This document shows positions 46,418-54,681 of a stretch of DNA of 64,000 bases, piece by piece. Numbering within the stretch: the stretch's first letter is position 1; each line of letters starts with the position of its first letter. Under the pieces are notes generated by a model, which worked only from the letters and a program-made list of their open reading frames with translations, had not been told where the DNA came from and searched no databases. The position numbers were made by a program, and so were the translations under genes. Source of the DNA: Citrifermentans bremense (GTDB lineage: Bacteria > Desulfobacterota > Desulfuromonadia > Geobacterales > Geobacteraceae); the NCBI RefSeq assembly GCF_014218275.1, contig NZ_AP023213.1, forward strand, positions 4,394,494 to 4,458,493, written 5' to 3'.

Positions 46418-46702
46418 ATGAAAAGAATTCTCGCAGCTGTCGTGCTCTCCCTTTTCTGCGCCGGATTCGCCGCCGCATCCGACGACGCCGACGTGGTGCT
46501 TCCCGCGAAAAACGGCAACGTCACCTTCCCCCACAAGAAGCACCAGGACATGAAGGAGCTGAAATGCACCGACTGCCACGAAACCGACAAGGGCGGTAAG
46601 ATAGCCGACCTCGGCAAGGATTGGGCTCACAAGACCTGCAAGGGGTGTCATACCGACAAAGGCAAAGGCCCCACCAAGTGCACAGAGTGCCACAAGAAGT
46701 AA
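46418..46702 (+). CDS. Triheme c-type cytochrome (PpcA/c7 family)
   Basis: This 94-residue protein has a signal peptide (about 1-20) and a mature part of about 74 residues with three CXXCH sites (CTDCH, CKGCH, CTECH) and the c7 pattern LPAKNGNVTFPHKKHQ. PpcA-type cytochromes are the abundant periplasmic carriers that pass electrons from inner-membrane quinol oxidases to outer-membrane conduits. It has an AAAGGAGA ribosome site and a strong terminator. A second, similar cytochrome lies at 50268-50540 in the opposite orientation; this copy differs more from G. sulfurreducens PpcA in its middle region. Confidence 0.94.
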   Translation: MKRILAAVVLSLFCAGFAAASDDADVVLPAKNGNVTFPHKKHQDMKELKCTDCHETDKGGKIADLGKDWAHKTCKGCHTDKGKGPTKCTECHKK

Positions 46703-46718
46703 CCCCTCCCCTTTCTCC

Positions 46719-46753
46719 AAGGGCGAAGGCTGTCGCGGCCTTCGCCCTTTTTC
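46719..46753 (+). terminator. Terminator of the triheme cytochrome gene
   Basis: AAGGGCGAAGGC / GCCTTCGCCCTT stem (12 bp) with a 7-nt loop and T-run. Confidence 0.9.
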
Positions 46754-46820
46754 GTTTCCCGCACCCCTTCCAGCCCCCTTCCGACCAATCTAATAACTAT
46801 AAATTAAATGAACGCTAACA

Positions 46821-46848
46821 TTGACATACTTTAATTTTTGTTGATAAT
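46821..46848 (+). promoter_or_regulatory. Strong sigma-70-type promoter of the peptide/radical SAM unit
   Basis: TTGACA (46821-46826), 16-bp AT-rich spacer, GATAAT (46843-46848), about 110 nt upstream of the candidate precursor gene. Confidence 0.75.
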
Positions 46849-46889
46849 GAACCTGCTCGTGGCAGCAGATCAAGCAGAGGATGGGCCGT

Positions 46890-46907
46890 GCGGCGCCGCG
46901 GCGCCGC
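46890..46907. repeat. Perfect GC-only 18-bp palindrome in the leader
   Basis: GCGGCGCCGCGGCGCCGC is its own reverse complement and lies 42 nt downstream of the -10 box, inside the untranslated leader. Confidence 0.75.
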
Positions 46908-46956
46908 GGGAAACCACCTGTCTCTAATGATCAATCTGGAGTTAGGAGAGGGCATC

Positions 46957-47391
46957 ATGAGGGATCCGTTCCACGACCTTCATCACCAGGAAGCAACCAT
47001 AACCTCCCACATCAGGCTCATATCTGAAGGAGGCAGTTCCCACGCCGGCAGCGCCGAACTGGTCTGCATCGATTCCATCCACGCCACCCAGACCTGCACC
47101 ACCGAATCCCAGCACAGCGGCTATCGCTCGGCTACCGCCTGCAACGCGGCCACCCCCTTGGAAATATCGCTTTGCTCCATCGGCGTGGAACACGCCGAAG
47201 AGCTTGACGAAAAGCTGATCCCCGAGGTGCTCAGGCAGCGTCTGGAGCGGCTTGGCGACGCCCTCGGGGACGGTGCCAGAGTGAGCGTCAGACAACCCGG
47301 AGGGCTTTGGTCCCTGCAAGACGCGGAGCGCAAATTTTCAGTACGAAGGCTCTCCTCGCGGATAGCGGTCTACCGCGAGCCGGAGCCTTGA
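46957..47391 (+). CDS. Candidate radical-SAM-modified precursor protein with four cysteines
   Basis: This 144-residue protein is of no family that I recognise. It starts after TTAGGAGAGG. Four cysteines (37, 47, 62, 73) cluster in the first half, in a Ser/Thr/His/Ala-rich stretch (CIDSIHATQTCTTESQHSG ... SATACNAATP), while the second half (about 78-144) is a charged, helix-prone region with no Cys. It has no signal peptide or membrane helix. The downstream gene encodes a radical SAM/SPASM enzyme that modifies peptides, so this protein is a plausible substrate (inference). Codon use looks like that of its neighbours. It could instead be a small regulatory or binding protein. Confidence 0.6.
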   Translation: MRDPFHDLHHQEATITSHIRLISEGGSSHAGSAELVCIDSIHATQTCTTESQHSGYRSATACNAATPLEISLCSIGVEHAEELDEKLIPEVLRQRLERLGDALGDGARVSVRQPGGLWSLQDAERKFSVRRLSSRIAVYREPEP

Positions 47392-47497
47392 GTACTCTTC
47401 TCACCTCGCTTGCGTGCCGTGGATCGGTCCTTTACGCGCCAGGCCGCCACACGGTTCTACAGCGAAACGCTGTGATGAGCCCAGGGGCGGAAACAAT

Positions 47498-48919
47498 ATG
47501 AGCGATTATCACAGCTTCGAACAAGGCGGCGACAACTTCCTCTTCTTCTCACGCTCCGCAAGGCTCTACCAGCTAAGCGACCTGGCGTCCCGGATGTTTT
47601 CGGAGCTCCAGGCCCCGCAAGGGGTGGGGCGGACCGGGCCGGCTCCAGGTCCCCCCCCGCGCCCCCTTTCCGCAGCGGAAGCGCCGCTTTACGCCGAGCT
47701 TTGCGACCTGCTGCACCAGGAACTAGAGGTCCCGCTCCCAGTCTCCCGAGACCGGCAACCTAGGGCTGGGGAAAACTGCTTCCAGACCTTCTCCATCTAC
47801 CTGGCCCAAAACTGCAACATGGCTTGCTGCTACTGCTGGAATCGCGGCGGAACTTTCGGCAAACCTGGGCACCTTATGGGGGAGAAGTCGGCGCAGCGCG
47901 CCCTGAAGCTCATTCTTGACCTGGTGGAGGCCTCCAGCGCCGACAAGATCTTCATCAACTTCTATGGCGGCGAACCGCTGCTCAATTTCCCCATTATGGC
48001 CAAGATCACGCTGGAACTGCTGCAGCACGAGGCGCGCCTGGGCAAGAACTTCTACCTCACGCTCGACACCAACGGCACTTTGCTGGAAGGCCCGGTGGCG
48101 CAGTTTCTTGCCCGCTACTTCACCCAGATCGGGGTCAGCCTTGACGGCAGCCAGAGGATCCATGACCTGCAGAGACCCGGAAAATACGGCGAGAGCACCT
48201 GGCAGCTCATCGTTAACAACATGAAATCCTTCCCCAACCCGAAGCTTCTGGGCATCCGCGCCACCCTGACCGCTTTCTCCGACAGCTACCTGGAGACATT
48301 CCTCGCCCTCACCACGCTGGGGGTGAGCCGGATCCAGCTGGAATATTGCCACGAGCCCGGCTACCATCAAAATCCCATCTACGAGCAGCTTAACGTGCCG
48401 GTGGAGCGGCAGCTCTTAGAGCTCAGGGAGTTTATCGACTACTACATCGATTACATCAGCCGGTACCAGGACACCCGCGACATACCCTTCGTCTCCAACA
48501 TACTCGACCACATCACCAGAATCAGGCGCGGAAGCCGTTTCACCAAGCCCTGCGGCGCCGGGACCAACACCCTCGCCATCAACAGCCACGGGGAGATCTT
48601 CCCCTGCATCGCTTTCGTGGACCGCGAAGACTTCGCCATGGGCAGAGCCGGCGCCGACGCAGGTCTCTCCCTGCACGACACCCTTTCCGGCTTCGAGGTC
48701 GACGGCCAACTCCCCTGCCATTACTGCTGGCTGCGCTACGATTGCGCCGGCGGCTGCTACGCCACCCACTACGACATGACGGGAAATCCCCGGCATCCGC
48801 ACCCGCATTACTGCGAGAGCATGAAGGGGCGGGCCGAGGTTTACTTCTACGCGCTGACCCAGATGCTGAACAGGTGCCCGTGGCACCTGCTACGCTCCTC
48901 CAACTCCGCTCCCCCCTAG
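47498..48919 (+). CDS. Radical SAM/SPASM peptide-modifying enzyme
   Basis: This 473-residue protein has an N-terminal region (about 1-95) resembling those of peptide maturases, then a radical SAM core with the cluster motif C106-x3-C110-x2-C113 (CNMACCYC), FYGGEPLL (155-162) and a SPASM domain with Cys352, Cys370, Cys407, Cys410, Cys416, Cys420 and Cys439 (CHYCWLRYDCAGGC). This is typical of RiPP and cofactor maturases of the QhpD/SCIFF type, which form thioether or C-C links in peptides. The substrate is likely encoded just upstream. No peptidase or exporter gene is near. Start 47498 follows GGGGCGGA. Confidence 0.9.
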   Translation: MSDYHSFEQGGDNFLFFSRSARLYQLSDLASRMFSELQAPQGVGRTGPAPGPPPRPLSAAEAPLYAELCDLLHQELEVPLPVSRDRQPRAGENCFQTFSIYLAQNCNMACCYCWNRGGTFGKPGHLMGEKSAQRALKLILDLVEASSADKIFINFYGGEPLLNFPIMAKITLELLQHEARLGKNFYLTLDTNGTLLEGPVAQFLARYFTQIGVSLDGSQRIHDLQRPGKYGESTWQLIVNNMKSFPNPKLLGIRATLTAFSDSYLETFLALTTLGVSRIQLEYCHEPGYHQNPIYEQLNVPVERQLLELREFIDYYIDYISRYQDTRDIPFVSNILDHITRIRRGSRFTKPCGAGTNTLAINSHGEIFPCIAFVDREDFAMGRAGADAGLSLHDTLSGFEVDGQLPCHYCWLRYDCAGGCYATHYDMTGNPRHPHPHYCESMKGRAEVYFYALTQMLNRCPWHLLRSSNSAPP

Positions 48920-49029
48920 CCCCCGCTGCTCCCACGCCTCCTTCATGAGTTTTTCCGTCTTGACAGCAGACCGCATCGGTAAGATGATTGATACGGCTCA
49001 GCCGTTAATGAGCCTTTGCGGAGGGCATC

Positions 49030-50142
49030 GTGGCCAGGAAGATCTTCATCGCGGCGTCGGGGCAGAACATAGGAAAAACCACCATCAGCGTCTCGCTTTT
49101 GCACCTGGCCCAGAAGAAGTACGGAAGGGTCGGGTTCATGAAGCCTTTGGGGCCAAAGCCTGCGCTCTTGCGCGGTGTGTCGGTCGACAAGGACGCAGCC
49201 CTGATCGCACAGGTGTTCGGGCTCGAAAAGGACCTCCGCTACATGTCTCCGGTAGTGGTCCACCCCGAAACCTCGCGCCAGGCCATCGACGGCAAGATCC
49301 CCCTGGACGAGCTCCCCGACCGTATCCTCTCCAGCTACGCCGAGCTGGAGAAGCACTGCGACTTCATCGTCATAGAGGGGTCCGGCCACCCTGGGGTCGG
49401 TTCCGTGCTGAACCTCTCCAACGCCCGCATCGCGAAGATGCTGAACGCGCCGGTCCTGATGGTGAGCGGCGGCGGGGTCGGCAACGTCATCGACACTCTG
49501 GCCATGAACACAGCTCTCTTCAAGCTGGAGGGAGCCGAGGTGCGCGGGGTACTGGTGAACAAGCTCTTTACCGAAAAGCGGGCGCAGACGCTGGATTACC
49601 TTTCCCGCGCCTTCGCCGGGAAGCCCTTCTCGGTCCTAGGCGGCTTCGACTACAAGCCCGTGCTCGCCAACCCGACGCTGAGCCGGGTGGCGCGCCTTCT
49701 GGATCTGCCACTGCACGGCAACCGCCGCGAGGTGCGTCGCATCATCCACCACGTGCAGATCGGCGCAGCCTCCACCCAGCGCGTCACCGAGATGCTGCGC
49801 GACTCGTCGCTCTTGCTTGTCACCAGCAGCCGCGACGAGCTCCTGGTCACCCTCGCCAACCTTTACCAGATGCCTGAATACCGTTCCCGCATCGTGGGCC
49901 TGGTCATCCCGGGGCTCACCGACGTCAGCGTCATCACCCAGCGCATCATCGACCGCAGCAACATCCCGTATTTCCGCACCGACAAGCTGAGCACGGCCGA
50001 TCTTTACCGCATCATCACCGACGACGTCTCCAAGATCACTGCAAGGGATACGGAAAAGCTGCGCTTGATCAGGTCCCTGGCCGAGGAACGGCTCGATTTC
50101 GACGCCATAGACGAAATCTTCGCCACGCCGCCGCAGATCTGA
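49030..50142 (+). CDS. P-loop (BioD/Pta N-terminal-like) and DRTGG-domain protein
   Basis: This 370-residue protein has an N-terminal P-loop domain of the BioD/CobB-like type (FIAASGQNIGKTT, about 5-17; VIEGSGHPGVGSV) and a C-terminal DRTGG domain (about 215-330) as found in the N-terminal half of large phosphotransacetylases and in regulators of other enzymes. It lacks the acetyltransferase domain. Such stand-alone proteins may bind nucleotides or CoA-related ligands and control metabolism, but the function is unknown. It begins at GTG 49030 with GGAGG 5 nt upstream. Confidence 0.82.
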   Translation: MARKIFIAASGQNIGKTTISVSLLHLAQKKYGRVGFMKPLGPKPALLRGVSVDKDAALIAQVFGLEKDLRYMSPVVVHPETSRQAIDGKIPLDELPDRILSSYAELEKHCDFIVIEGSGHPGVGSVLNLSNARIAKMLNAPVLMVSGGGVGNVIDTLAMNTALFKLEGAEVRGVLVNKLFTEKRAQTLDYLSRAFAGKPFSVLGGFDYKPVLANPTLSRVARLLDLPLHGNRREVRRIIHHVQIGAASTQRVTEMLRDSSLLLVTSSRDELLVTLANLYQMPEYRSRIVGLVIPGLTDVSVITQRIIDRSNIPYFRTDKLSTADLYRIITDDVSKITARDTEKLRLIRSLAEERLDFDAIDEIFATPPQI

Positions 50143-50206
50143 TCGCGTGCAAGGAGCCCCCCAGGTACAGGCATGGCAACTATTTTGCCGGCCCTATAGA
50201 AACCCC

Positions 50207-50247
50207 AAAAAAAAATGCCCCTCGCCGGTTGGAGAGGGGCATTTTTT
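50207..50247. terminator. Bidirectional terminator
   Basis: ATGCCCCTC / GAGGGGCAT stem flanked by A-run and T-run, between the converging DRTGG and cytochrome genes. Confidence 0.9.
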
Positions 50248-50267
50248 CTGCTTTCAGCGAGGCGCCA

Positions 50268-50540
50268 CTACTTCTTGTGGCACTCGGCGCACTTGGTCGG
50301 GCCTGCACCCTTGTCCGCGTGGCACCCCTTACAGGTCTTGTGGGCGAAATCCTTTCCGAAACCCTCTATCTTGCCCGGTCCTTTTTCGTGGCAGGCCTTG
50401 CAGTCTTTAAGGGTGTCCTGGTGTTTCTTGTGATTGAAGGTGATGTCCCCGTTCTTGGCGGGGAGGGTGATCACGTCCGCTGCCAGAACTGCCCCTGCAC
50501 TGAAGATGACCATAGCTACTGCGGCGATTGTTTTTTTCAT
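50268..50540 (-). CDS. Triheme c-type cytochrome, PpcA-like
   Basis: This 90-residue protein has a signal peptide (1-20, VLA cleavage) and a mature part of 70 residues with three CXXCH sites (CKACH, CKGCH, CAECH). The sequence is close to G. sulfurreducens PpcA as I remember it (AKNGDITFNHKKHQ, EKGPGKIEGFGK, GPTKCAECHKK). It is a periplasmic electron carrier. It is monocistronic with a strong terminator, and diverges from an XRE-type regulator. AAAAGGGGC precedes the ATG. Confidence 0.95.
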   Translation of the reverse strand: MKKTIAAVAMVIFSAGAVLAADVITLPAKNGDITFNHKKHQDTLKDCKACHEKGPGKIEGFGKDFAHKTCKGCHADKGAGPTKCAECHKK

Positions 50541-50616
50541 TTTGGTGCCCCTTTTCTTTTTGAGTTATTTGCTGCCGAACTGTGGTAAAAATAGCATCGG
50601 GCGCGCGCCACGGGTA

Positions 50617-50648
50617 CCGACATCTATAGCAATATGACCCGATGTCGG
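50617..50648. promoter_or_regulatory. Inverted repeat CCGACATC-N16-GATGTCGG
   Basis: Two perfect 8-bp arms lie between the divergent PpcA-like cytochrome and XRE regulator genes; likely operator of the regulator or of the cytochrome. Confidence 0.55.
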
Positions 50649-50710
50649 GTTCCGGACACCCCTCATCGGGGTGGAAGCGGTGCTGAAAAGACGCCGAGGG
50701 AGCCGGCAGC

Positions 50711-51634
50711 ATGATGGAAGCAAACGACAGATCCGACAAGTTGTCCGCTGCGAGCGTTGCCATAGACGGTACGCGGATACGGACGGTCCGCGAGGCGAAA
50801 AGGCTGACCCAGCTCTACGTCGCCAGCGTGGTCGGAGTCACCACCGACACCATCTCGCGCTGGGAAAACAACCGCTATCCCTCGATCAAGCGGGAGAACG
50901 CCCAAAAGCTCGCCGACGCCCTCGAGGTCCCGCTCGACGATATCCTGCGCCAGGAACCGCCAGCCCCTGAGGGTGAGGCTGACGCCGATTTGACTCCGCC
51001 TTCCCCGCGCCGAAAGAAGCTCCTTGTCCTCTTCGGTCTTTTCACGCTTCTGCTCCTTCTGGCGGTGGTAATCCTCAGCCGCCCCCCCTCTTCCGCCCCC
51101 ATTGCCGTCCGCTGGCTGCCGCGCTATGCAGCGCCAGGCGAGATCATCCCGGTGCAGATCAAGGTTACCCGGCTCCCCAGCAAGCCCTTCGGATTCATCC
51201 TCAAGGAGAAGCTCCCCGACGGGATGCGGCTCGTAAGCTCCGTTCCCCCAAGTTCAGCCGCCGAACCGGCCCGGTCCAGCCTCAAGTGGCTCGTTCCCAG
51301 CGGGGGGAATCCCGTGGTCATCTCGTACTCGGTGCGCACCCCCGCCCCCTTCGCGCAAGGCAAGGAAGTCAAGGTAAAGGGAGAGATCGTGCTGCACGGG
51401 GAGGACGCGAACCGTACCGAGGAGGTGGGGGGCGGAAGCGATGTCCGCATCGGCCCCTACCACTGGGCCGACGCCAACGGCGACGGGCGGATCGACGACG
51501 ACGAGATCATGCCGGCCTACTACATCTGCGATGAGATGAAGGGGCTGGGACTGGACTGGAAGACCATCGAGGCGATCTGGAGCGGCAAGGGGTACCGCTG
51601 GGATCCCAAGAACGGTTACACCGTCCTGAAATAA
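50711..51634 (+). CDS. Membrane-anchored XRE-family regulator with EF-hand-like motif
   Basis: This 307-residue protein has a cytoplasmic XRE helix-turn-helix (about 22-76; DTISRWENNRYPSI), a membrane helix (104-122) and a periplasmic part of about 185 residues. The latter is beta-rich (about 130-245) and contains DANGDGRIDDDE (254-265), a canonical calcium-binding EF-hand or dockerin-like loop, followed by helices. The topology is as in RodZ or ToxR-like regulators, sensing outside and binding DNA inside. It is divergent from the PpcA-like cytochrome gene. The start is one of two tandem ATGs after GAGGGAG. Confidence 0.85.
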   Translation: MMEANDRSDKLSAASVAIDGTRIRTVREAKRLTQLYVASVVGVTTDTISRWENNRYPSIKRENAQKLADALEVPLDDILRQEPPAPEGEADADLTPPSPRRKKLLVLFGLFTLLLLLAVVILSRPPSSAPIAVRWLPRYAAPGEIIPVQIKVTRLPSKPFGFILKEKLPDGMRLVSSVPPSSAAEPARSSLKWLVPSGGNPVVISYSVRTPAPFAQGKEVKVKGEIVLHGEDANRTEEVGGGSDVRIGPYHWADANGDGRIDDDEIMPAYYICDEMKGLGLDWKTIEAIWSGKGYRWDPKNGYTVLK

Positions 51635-51791
51635 CACCGCCACAATTTCACTCCCCCACCGGGTACTCTCCGCTCTACTTCACCATCTTTATTTTATTTA
51701 ATAAAAGTGCTGGTAAACTTGATCTCCGTCGCTCAATCGCTAACCGCAGATACTAGCGGTAGCTTAACTAACACGGAGTAGAGGAGGAGTC

Positions 51792-52301
51792 ATGAAAGCC
51801 CTGATCTTAAGCGCCGACAACTTCGAAGATACCGAACTGCTTGTTCCTCTTTACAGGTTGCGCGAGGCCGGCTATACGGTCGACGTGGCATCGGAAAAAG
51901 CCGGTTCCATACACGGCAAGCACGGCTACCAAGTGCCGGTGAACAAGCTTTTCAGCGAGGTGACGCCAGCCGATTACGCGGTCCTGGTCCTGCCTGGCGG
52001 CAAGGCGCCTGCAGCGATCCGCAACAGCCCCGCCGTCCAAGAGATCGCCCGCGCTTTCATGTCGGCGTCGAAACCGGTGGCCGCGATCTGCCACGGCCCG
52101 CAGATCCTTATTTCAGCCGGGCTGCTCAAGGGACGCAAGGCGACCTGTTACGAGACGGTGGCCCCGGAGATGCGCGACGCGCAGGCGCAGTACCAGGATG
52201 TCGAGGTGATAGTTGACGGCAACCTGGTCACCTCGAGGAAACCCGACGACCTCCCCGCTTTCTGTCGGGAGCTGGTGCGGATGATCAAGGCGGCTGCATA
52301 A
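51792..52301 (+). CDS. DJ-1/PfpI family protein (deglycase- or protease-like)
   Basis: This 169-residue protein has the PfpI fold. The nucleophile elbow AICHGPQILI holds Cys100 with His101, and Glu12 (NFEDTE) lies at the usual distance. E. coli homologues such as YhbO and YajL protect against glyoxal and oxidative stress; protease activity is not certain. AGGAGGAG precedes the ATG. It is a single gene; an inverted-repeat element lies downstream. Confidence 0.93.
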   Translation: MKALILSADNFEDTELLVPLYRLREAGYTVDVASEKAGSIHGKHGYQVPVNKLFSEVTPADYAVLVLPGGKAPAAIRNSPAVQEIARAFMSASKPVAAICHGPQILISAGLLKGRKATCYETVAPEMRDAQAQYQDVEVIVDGNLVTSRKPDDLPAFCRELVRMIKAAA

Positions 52302-52320
52302 AGGCAAAACAAGGCACTGA

Positions 52321-52424
52321 CCACAGAGGACACGGAGGTCCACAGAGGAAAACCAGAAGCAAGGAAAAATCAAAAAGGTTTAAACTGTAAAAGTTTTTAG
52401 CTTTTCCTCTGTGATCCTCTGTGG
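52321..52424. repeat. Inverted-repeat element (ccacagagga type)
   Basis: The left arm (52321-52352, ccacagaggacacggaggt) is paired imperfectly with the right arm (52401-52424, tcctctgtgatcctctgtgg). About 50 AT-rich bases lie between them. A related single arm occurs at 60051-60082. It looks like a non-coding dispersed element. Confidence 0.7.
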
Positions 52425-52459
52425 TGAGTGTTTTCGACTTTGACTTAATGCTATGACGT

Positions 52460-52496
52460 AAAAAGGGCGACCCCATCCTGCGGGGCCGCCCTTTTT
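52460..52496. terminator. Bidirectional terminator downstream of dapL
   Basis: AAAAGGGCG-CCCC / GGGG-CGCCCTTTTT stem with one bulge on each side and flanking A/T runs. Confidence 0.85.
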
Positions 52497-52518
52497 GGTT
52501 TTCTATCTCGTTACCTTT

Positions 52519-53754
52519 CTACTTCTTGAAGTTCTTCTTGATCCTCTCCACGGCCTCGACGACGTTGTCGCGGTTACCGAAGGCCGAAAGGCGGAAATAC
52601 CCTTCGCCGCTCGGGCCGAAGCCGCTGCCGGGGGTGCCGACGACATGGCAGTCGTTCAGAAGCTTGTCGAAGAAGTCCCAGGAGGTGAGCCCGGCCGGGG
52701 TCTTGAGCCAGATGTAAGGGGCGTTGACGCCACCGTACACGGTGAGGCCTGCCGCGGTGAGCCCTTCGCGGATGATGCGCGCGTTCTCCATGTAGTAGTC
52801 GATGTTGGCCTGGGTCTCTTTCCACCCCTGCTCGGTGTAGACCGCAGCAGCCGCCTTCTGCACCGGGTAGGAAGCACCGTTGAACTTGGTGGTCTGACGG
52901 CGCAGCCAGAGCTTGTTGAAGCTGTACTTCTCGCCGGTGGAAGTCGTCCCTTCAAGCTCCTCGGGAACGACCACCAGGCCGCAGCGCACGCCGGTGAAGC
53001 CGGCGGTCTTGGAGAAGGAACGGAACTCGATGGCGCACCTCTTCGCCCCTTCCACCTCGTAGATGGAGTGCGGGATGGAGGGATCGGTGATGAACGCCTC
53101 GTAGGCCGCGTCGAAGAGGATGATGGAGTCGTTGGCCAGAGCGTAATCGACCCACCCCTTCAGCTGCTCCTTGGTCGCCACGGCGCCGGTCGGATTGTTC
53201 GGGAAGCAGAGGTAGATCATGTCCACCTTCTCCTTCGGATATGCCGGGAAGAAGCCGTTTTCCTCGGTGCAGGGCATGTAGACCAGCCCCTTGTAGTAAC
53301 CCTTGTCGTCGGCGTCGCCGGTGCGGCCGATCATGACGTTGGTGTCGTTATAGACCGGGTAGACAGGGTCGCCGATGGCAACGGTGTTGTCGAGGGCGAA
53401 GATGTCGAGGATGTTGGCGCAGTCGCACTTGGAGCCGTCGGAGATGAACATCTCGGTGGTCTTCAGGTCTACGCCCAAAGGCTTGTAGGATTTCTCGATG
53501 ATGGCGTCGATCAGGAAGTCGTACCCCTGCTCCGGGCCGTAACCCATGAAGGAGTTCTCGCTGGCGAGGTTGTCCACCGCGTCGTGGAACGCTTTGAGGA
53601 TGGTCGGGGTAAGCGGCTGGGTCACGTCGCCGATCCCCAAGCGGATCACCTTCGCTTCCGGATTTGCGGCGGCGAAGGCGCGCACGCGGCGCCCGATCTC
53701 GGGGAAAAGGTATCCTGCTTTAAGTTTCAGGTAGTTGTCGTTAATTTTTGCCAC
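52519..53754 (-). CDS. dapL: LL-diaminopimelate aminotransferase
   Basis: DapL converts tetrahydrodipicolinate directly to LL-diaminopimelate, bypassing DapD/C/E. This 411-residue PLP enzyme (fold type I) has the PLP lysine Lys249 in [22 protein letters not shown] (184-190), and [10 protein letters not shown] near residue 72. It is the last gene of lysA-dapA-dapB-dapL, ending at a strong terminator; only 25 nt separate it from dapB. The pathway gives lysine and the meso-DAP for peptidoglycan. Confidence 0.97.
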   Translation of the reverse strand: MAKINDNYLKLKAGYLFPEIGRRVRAFAAANPEAKVIRLGIGDVTQPLTPTILKAFHDAVDNLASENSFMGYGPEQGYDFLIDAIIEKSYKPLGVDLKTTEMFISDGSKCDCANILDIFALDNTVAIGDPVYPVYNDTNVMIGRTGDADDKGYYKGLVYMPCTEENGFFPAYPKEKVDMIYLCFPNNPTGAVATKEQLKGWVDYALANDSIILFDAAYEAFITDPSIPHSIYEVEGAKRCAIEFRSFSKTAGFTGVRCGLVVVPEELEGTTSTGEKYSFNKLWLRRQTTKFNGASYPVQKAAAAVYTEQGWKETQANIDYYMENARIIREGLTAAGLTVYGGVNAPYIWLKTPAGLTSWDFFDKLLNDCHVVGTPGSGFGPSGEGYFRLSAFGNRDNVVEAVERIKKNFKK

Positions 53755-53779
53755 ATCTTCCTCCAGAAAGTTTTCTTAT

Positions 53780-54583
53780 CTATCTCAGTCCCAGCACGTC
53801 CTGCATGTCGTAGACGCCCGGCTTTGCCGTTACCACCCATTTGGCGGCGCGCACCGAACCCCTGGAGAACATGTCCCGGGTGTGGGCGCGGTGGGTGATC
53901 TCGATGCGCTCGCCCATGCCGATGAAGTAGACGGTGTGCTCGCCGACGATGTCGCCGCCGCGCACGGTCTGCATCCCGATCTCGTCGTGGGTGCGCTCGC
54001 CGCAGATCCCTTCGCGATGGTAGTTGGCGACCTTGTTGTAGTCGCGCCCGAGCGCGTTGGCTACCACCTCTCCCATCCTCACCGCGGTACCGGAGGGGGA
54101 GTCCTTCTTCAGGCGGTGGTGCGACTCGACGATTTCGACGTCGAAGTCTTCGCCCAGGATCTTGGCGACGTCGGCCAGCACCTTGAAGCAGACGTTGACG
54201 CCCACCGACATGTTGGGCGCGATGATCACCGGGATATCGCGTGCAAGTTCCGCTGCCAGGGCCCGCTCCTCGGAGGTGAACCCGGTGGAGCCGATGACGA
54301 TGGATTTGCCGTAGAGCGCGCAGACTTCGAGGTTTTTCAGGGAGACCTTCGGGGCGGTGAAGTCGATCAGGACGTCGCACGCCTGCACCACTGCGTTCAA
54401 GTCGTCGCTGATGGTGACTCCGATGGCGCCCAGACCGGCGTTGTAGCCCGCATCCTGCCCCACCATCGGGTGCCCCGGACGCTCCAAAGCGCCGCAGACC
54501 TCGACCCCTTCTGCTTCCTTGATGGCGGCGATGATGCGCCCGCCCATCCGTCCGGCAGCCCCGCAAACAGCTATTTTTACCAT
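53780..54583 (-). CDS. dapB: 4-hydroxy-tetrahydrodipicolinate reductase
   Basis: DapB reduces 4-hydroxy-tetrahydrodipicolinate with NAD(P)H in lysine and DAP synthesis. The 267-residue protein has the dinucleotide motif CGAAGRMGGRI, the active-site region EIVESHHRLKKDSPSGTA with the catalytic His-Lys pair, and the C-terminal RAHTRDMFSRG. Start 54583 is preferred because GGAG lies 9 nt upstream; ATG 54592, three codons before it, has no properly spaced site. It lies 25 nt upstream of dapL. Confidence 0.96.
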   Translation of the reverse strand: MVKIAVCGAAGRMGGRIIAAIKEAEGVEVCGALERPGHPMVGQDAGYNAGLGAIGVTISDDLNAVVQACDVLIDFTAPKVSLKNLEVCALYGKSIVIGSTGFTSEERALAAELARDIPVIIAPNMSVGVNVCFKVLADVAKILGEDFDVEIVESHHRLKKDSPSGTAVRMGEVVANALGRDYNKVANYHREGICGERTHDEIGMQTVRGGDIVGEHTVYFIGMGERIEITHRAHTRDMFSRGSVRAAKWVVTAKPGVYDMQDVLGLR

Positions 54584-54631
54584 TAGGTTCATCTCCGTTT
54601 TTGAGAATTCCTGATTAATGTCCCAGCTCTA

Positions 54632-54656
54632 CCCCCCTCGCCTAACGGGAGGGGGG
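54632..54656 (-). other. GC-rich stem-loop between dapA and dapB
   Basis: CCCCCCTC / GAGGGGGG arms around a 9-nt loop in the 98-nt gap; no U-run, possibly an mRNA processing or stabilising element or a remnant of a dispersed repeat. Confidence 0.5.
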
Positions 54657-54681
54657 CAGGGGTGAGGGAAAGGGAAGATGA

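Noticed and set aside
52495..53898. 467-codon plus-strand frame opposite dapL
   Set aside because: It is a GC-driven shadow of dapL, which has complete catalytic motifs on the minus strand.
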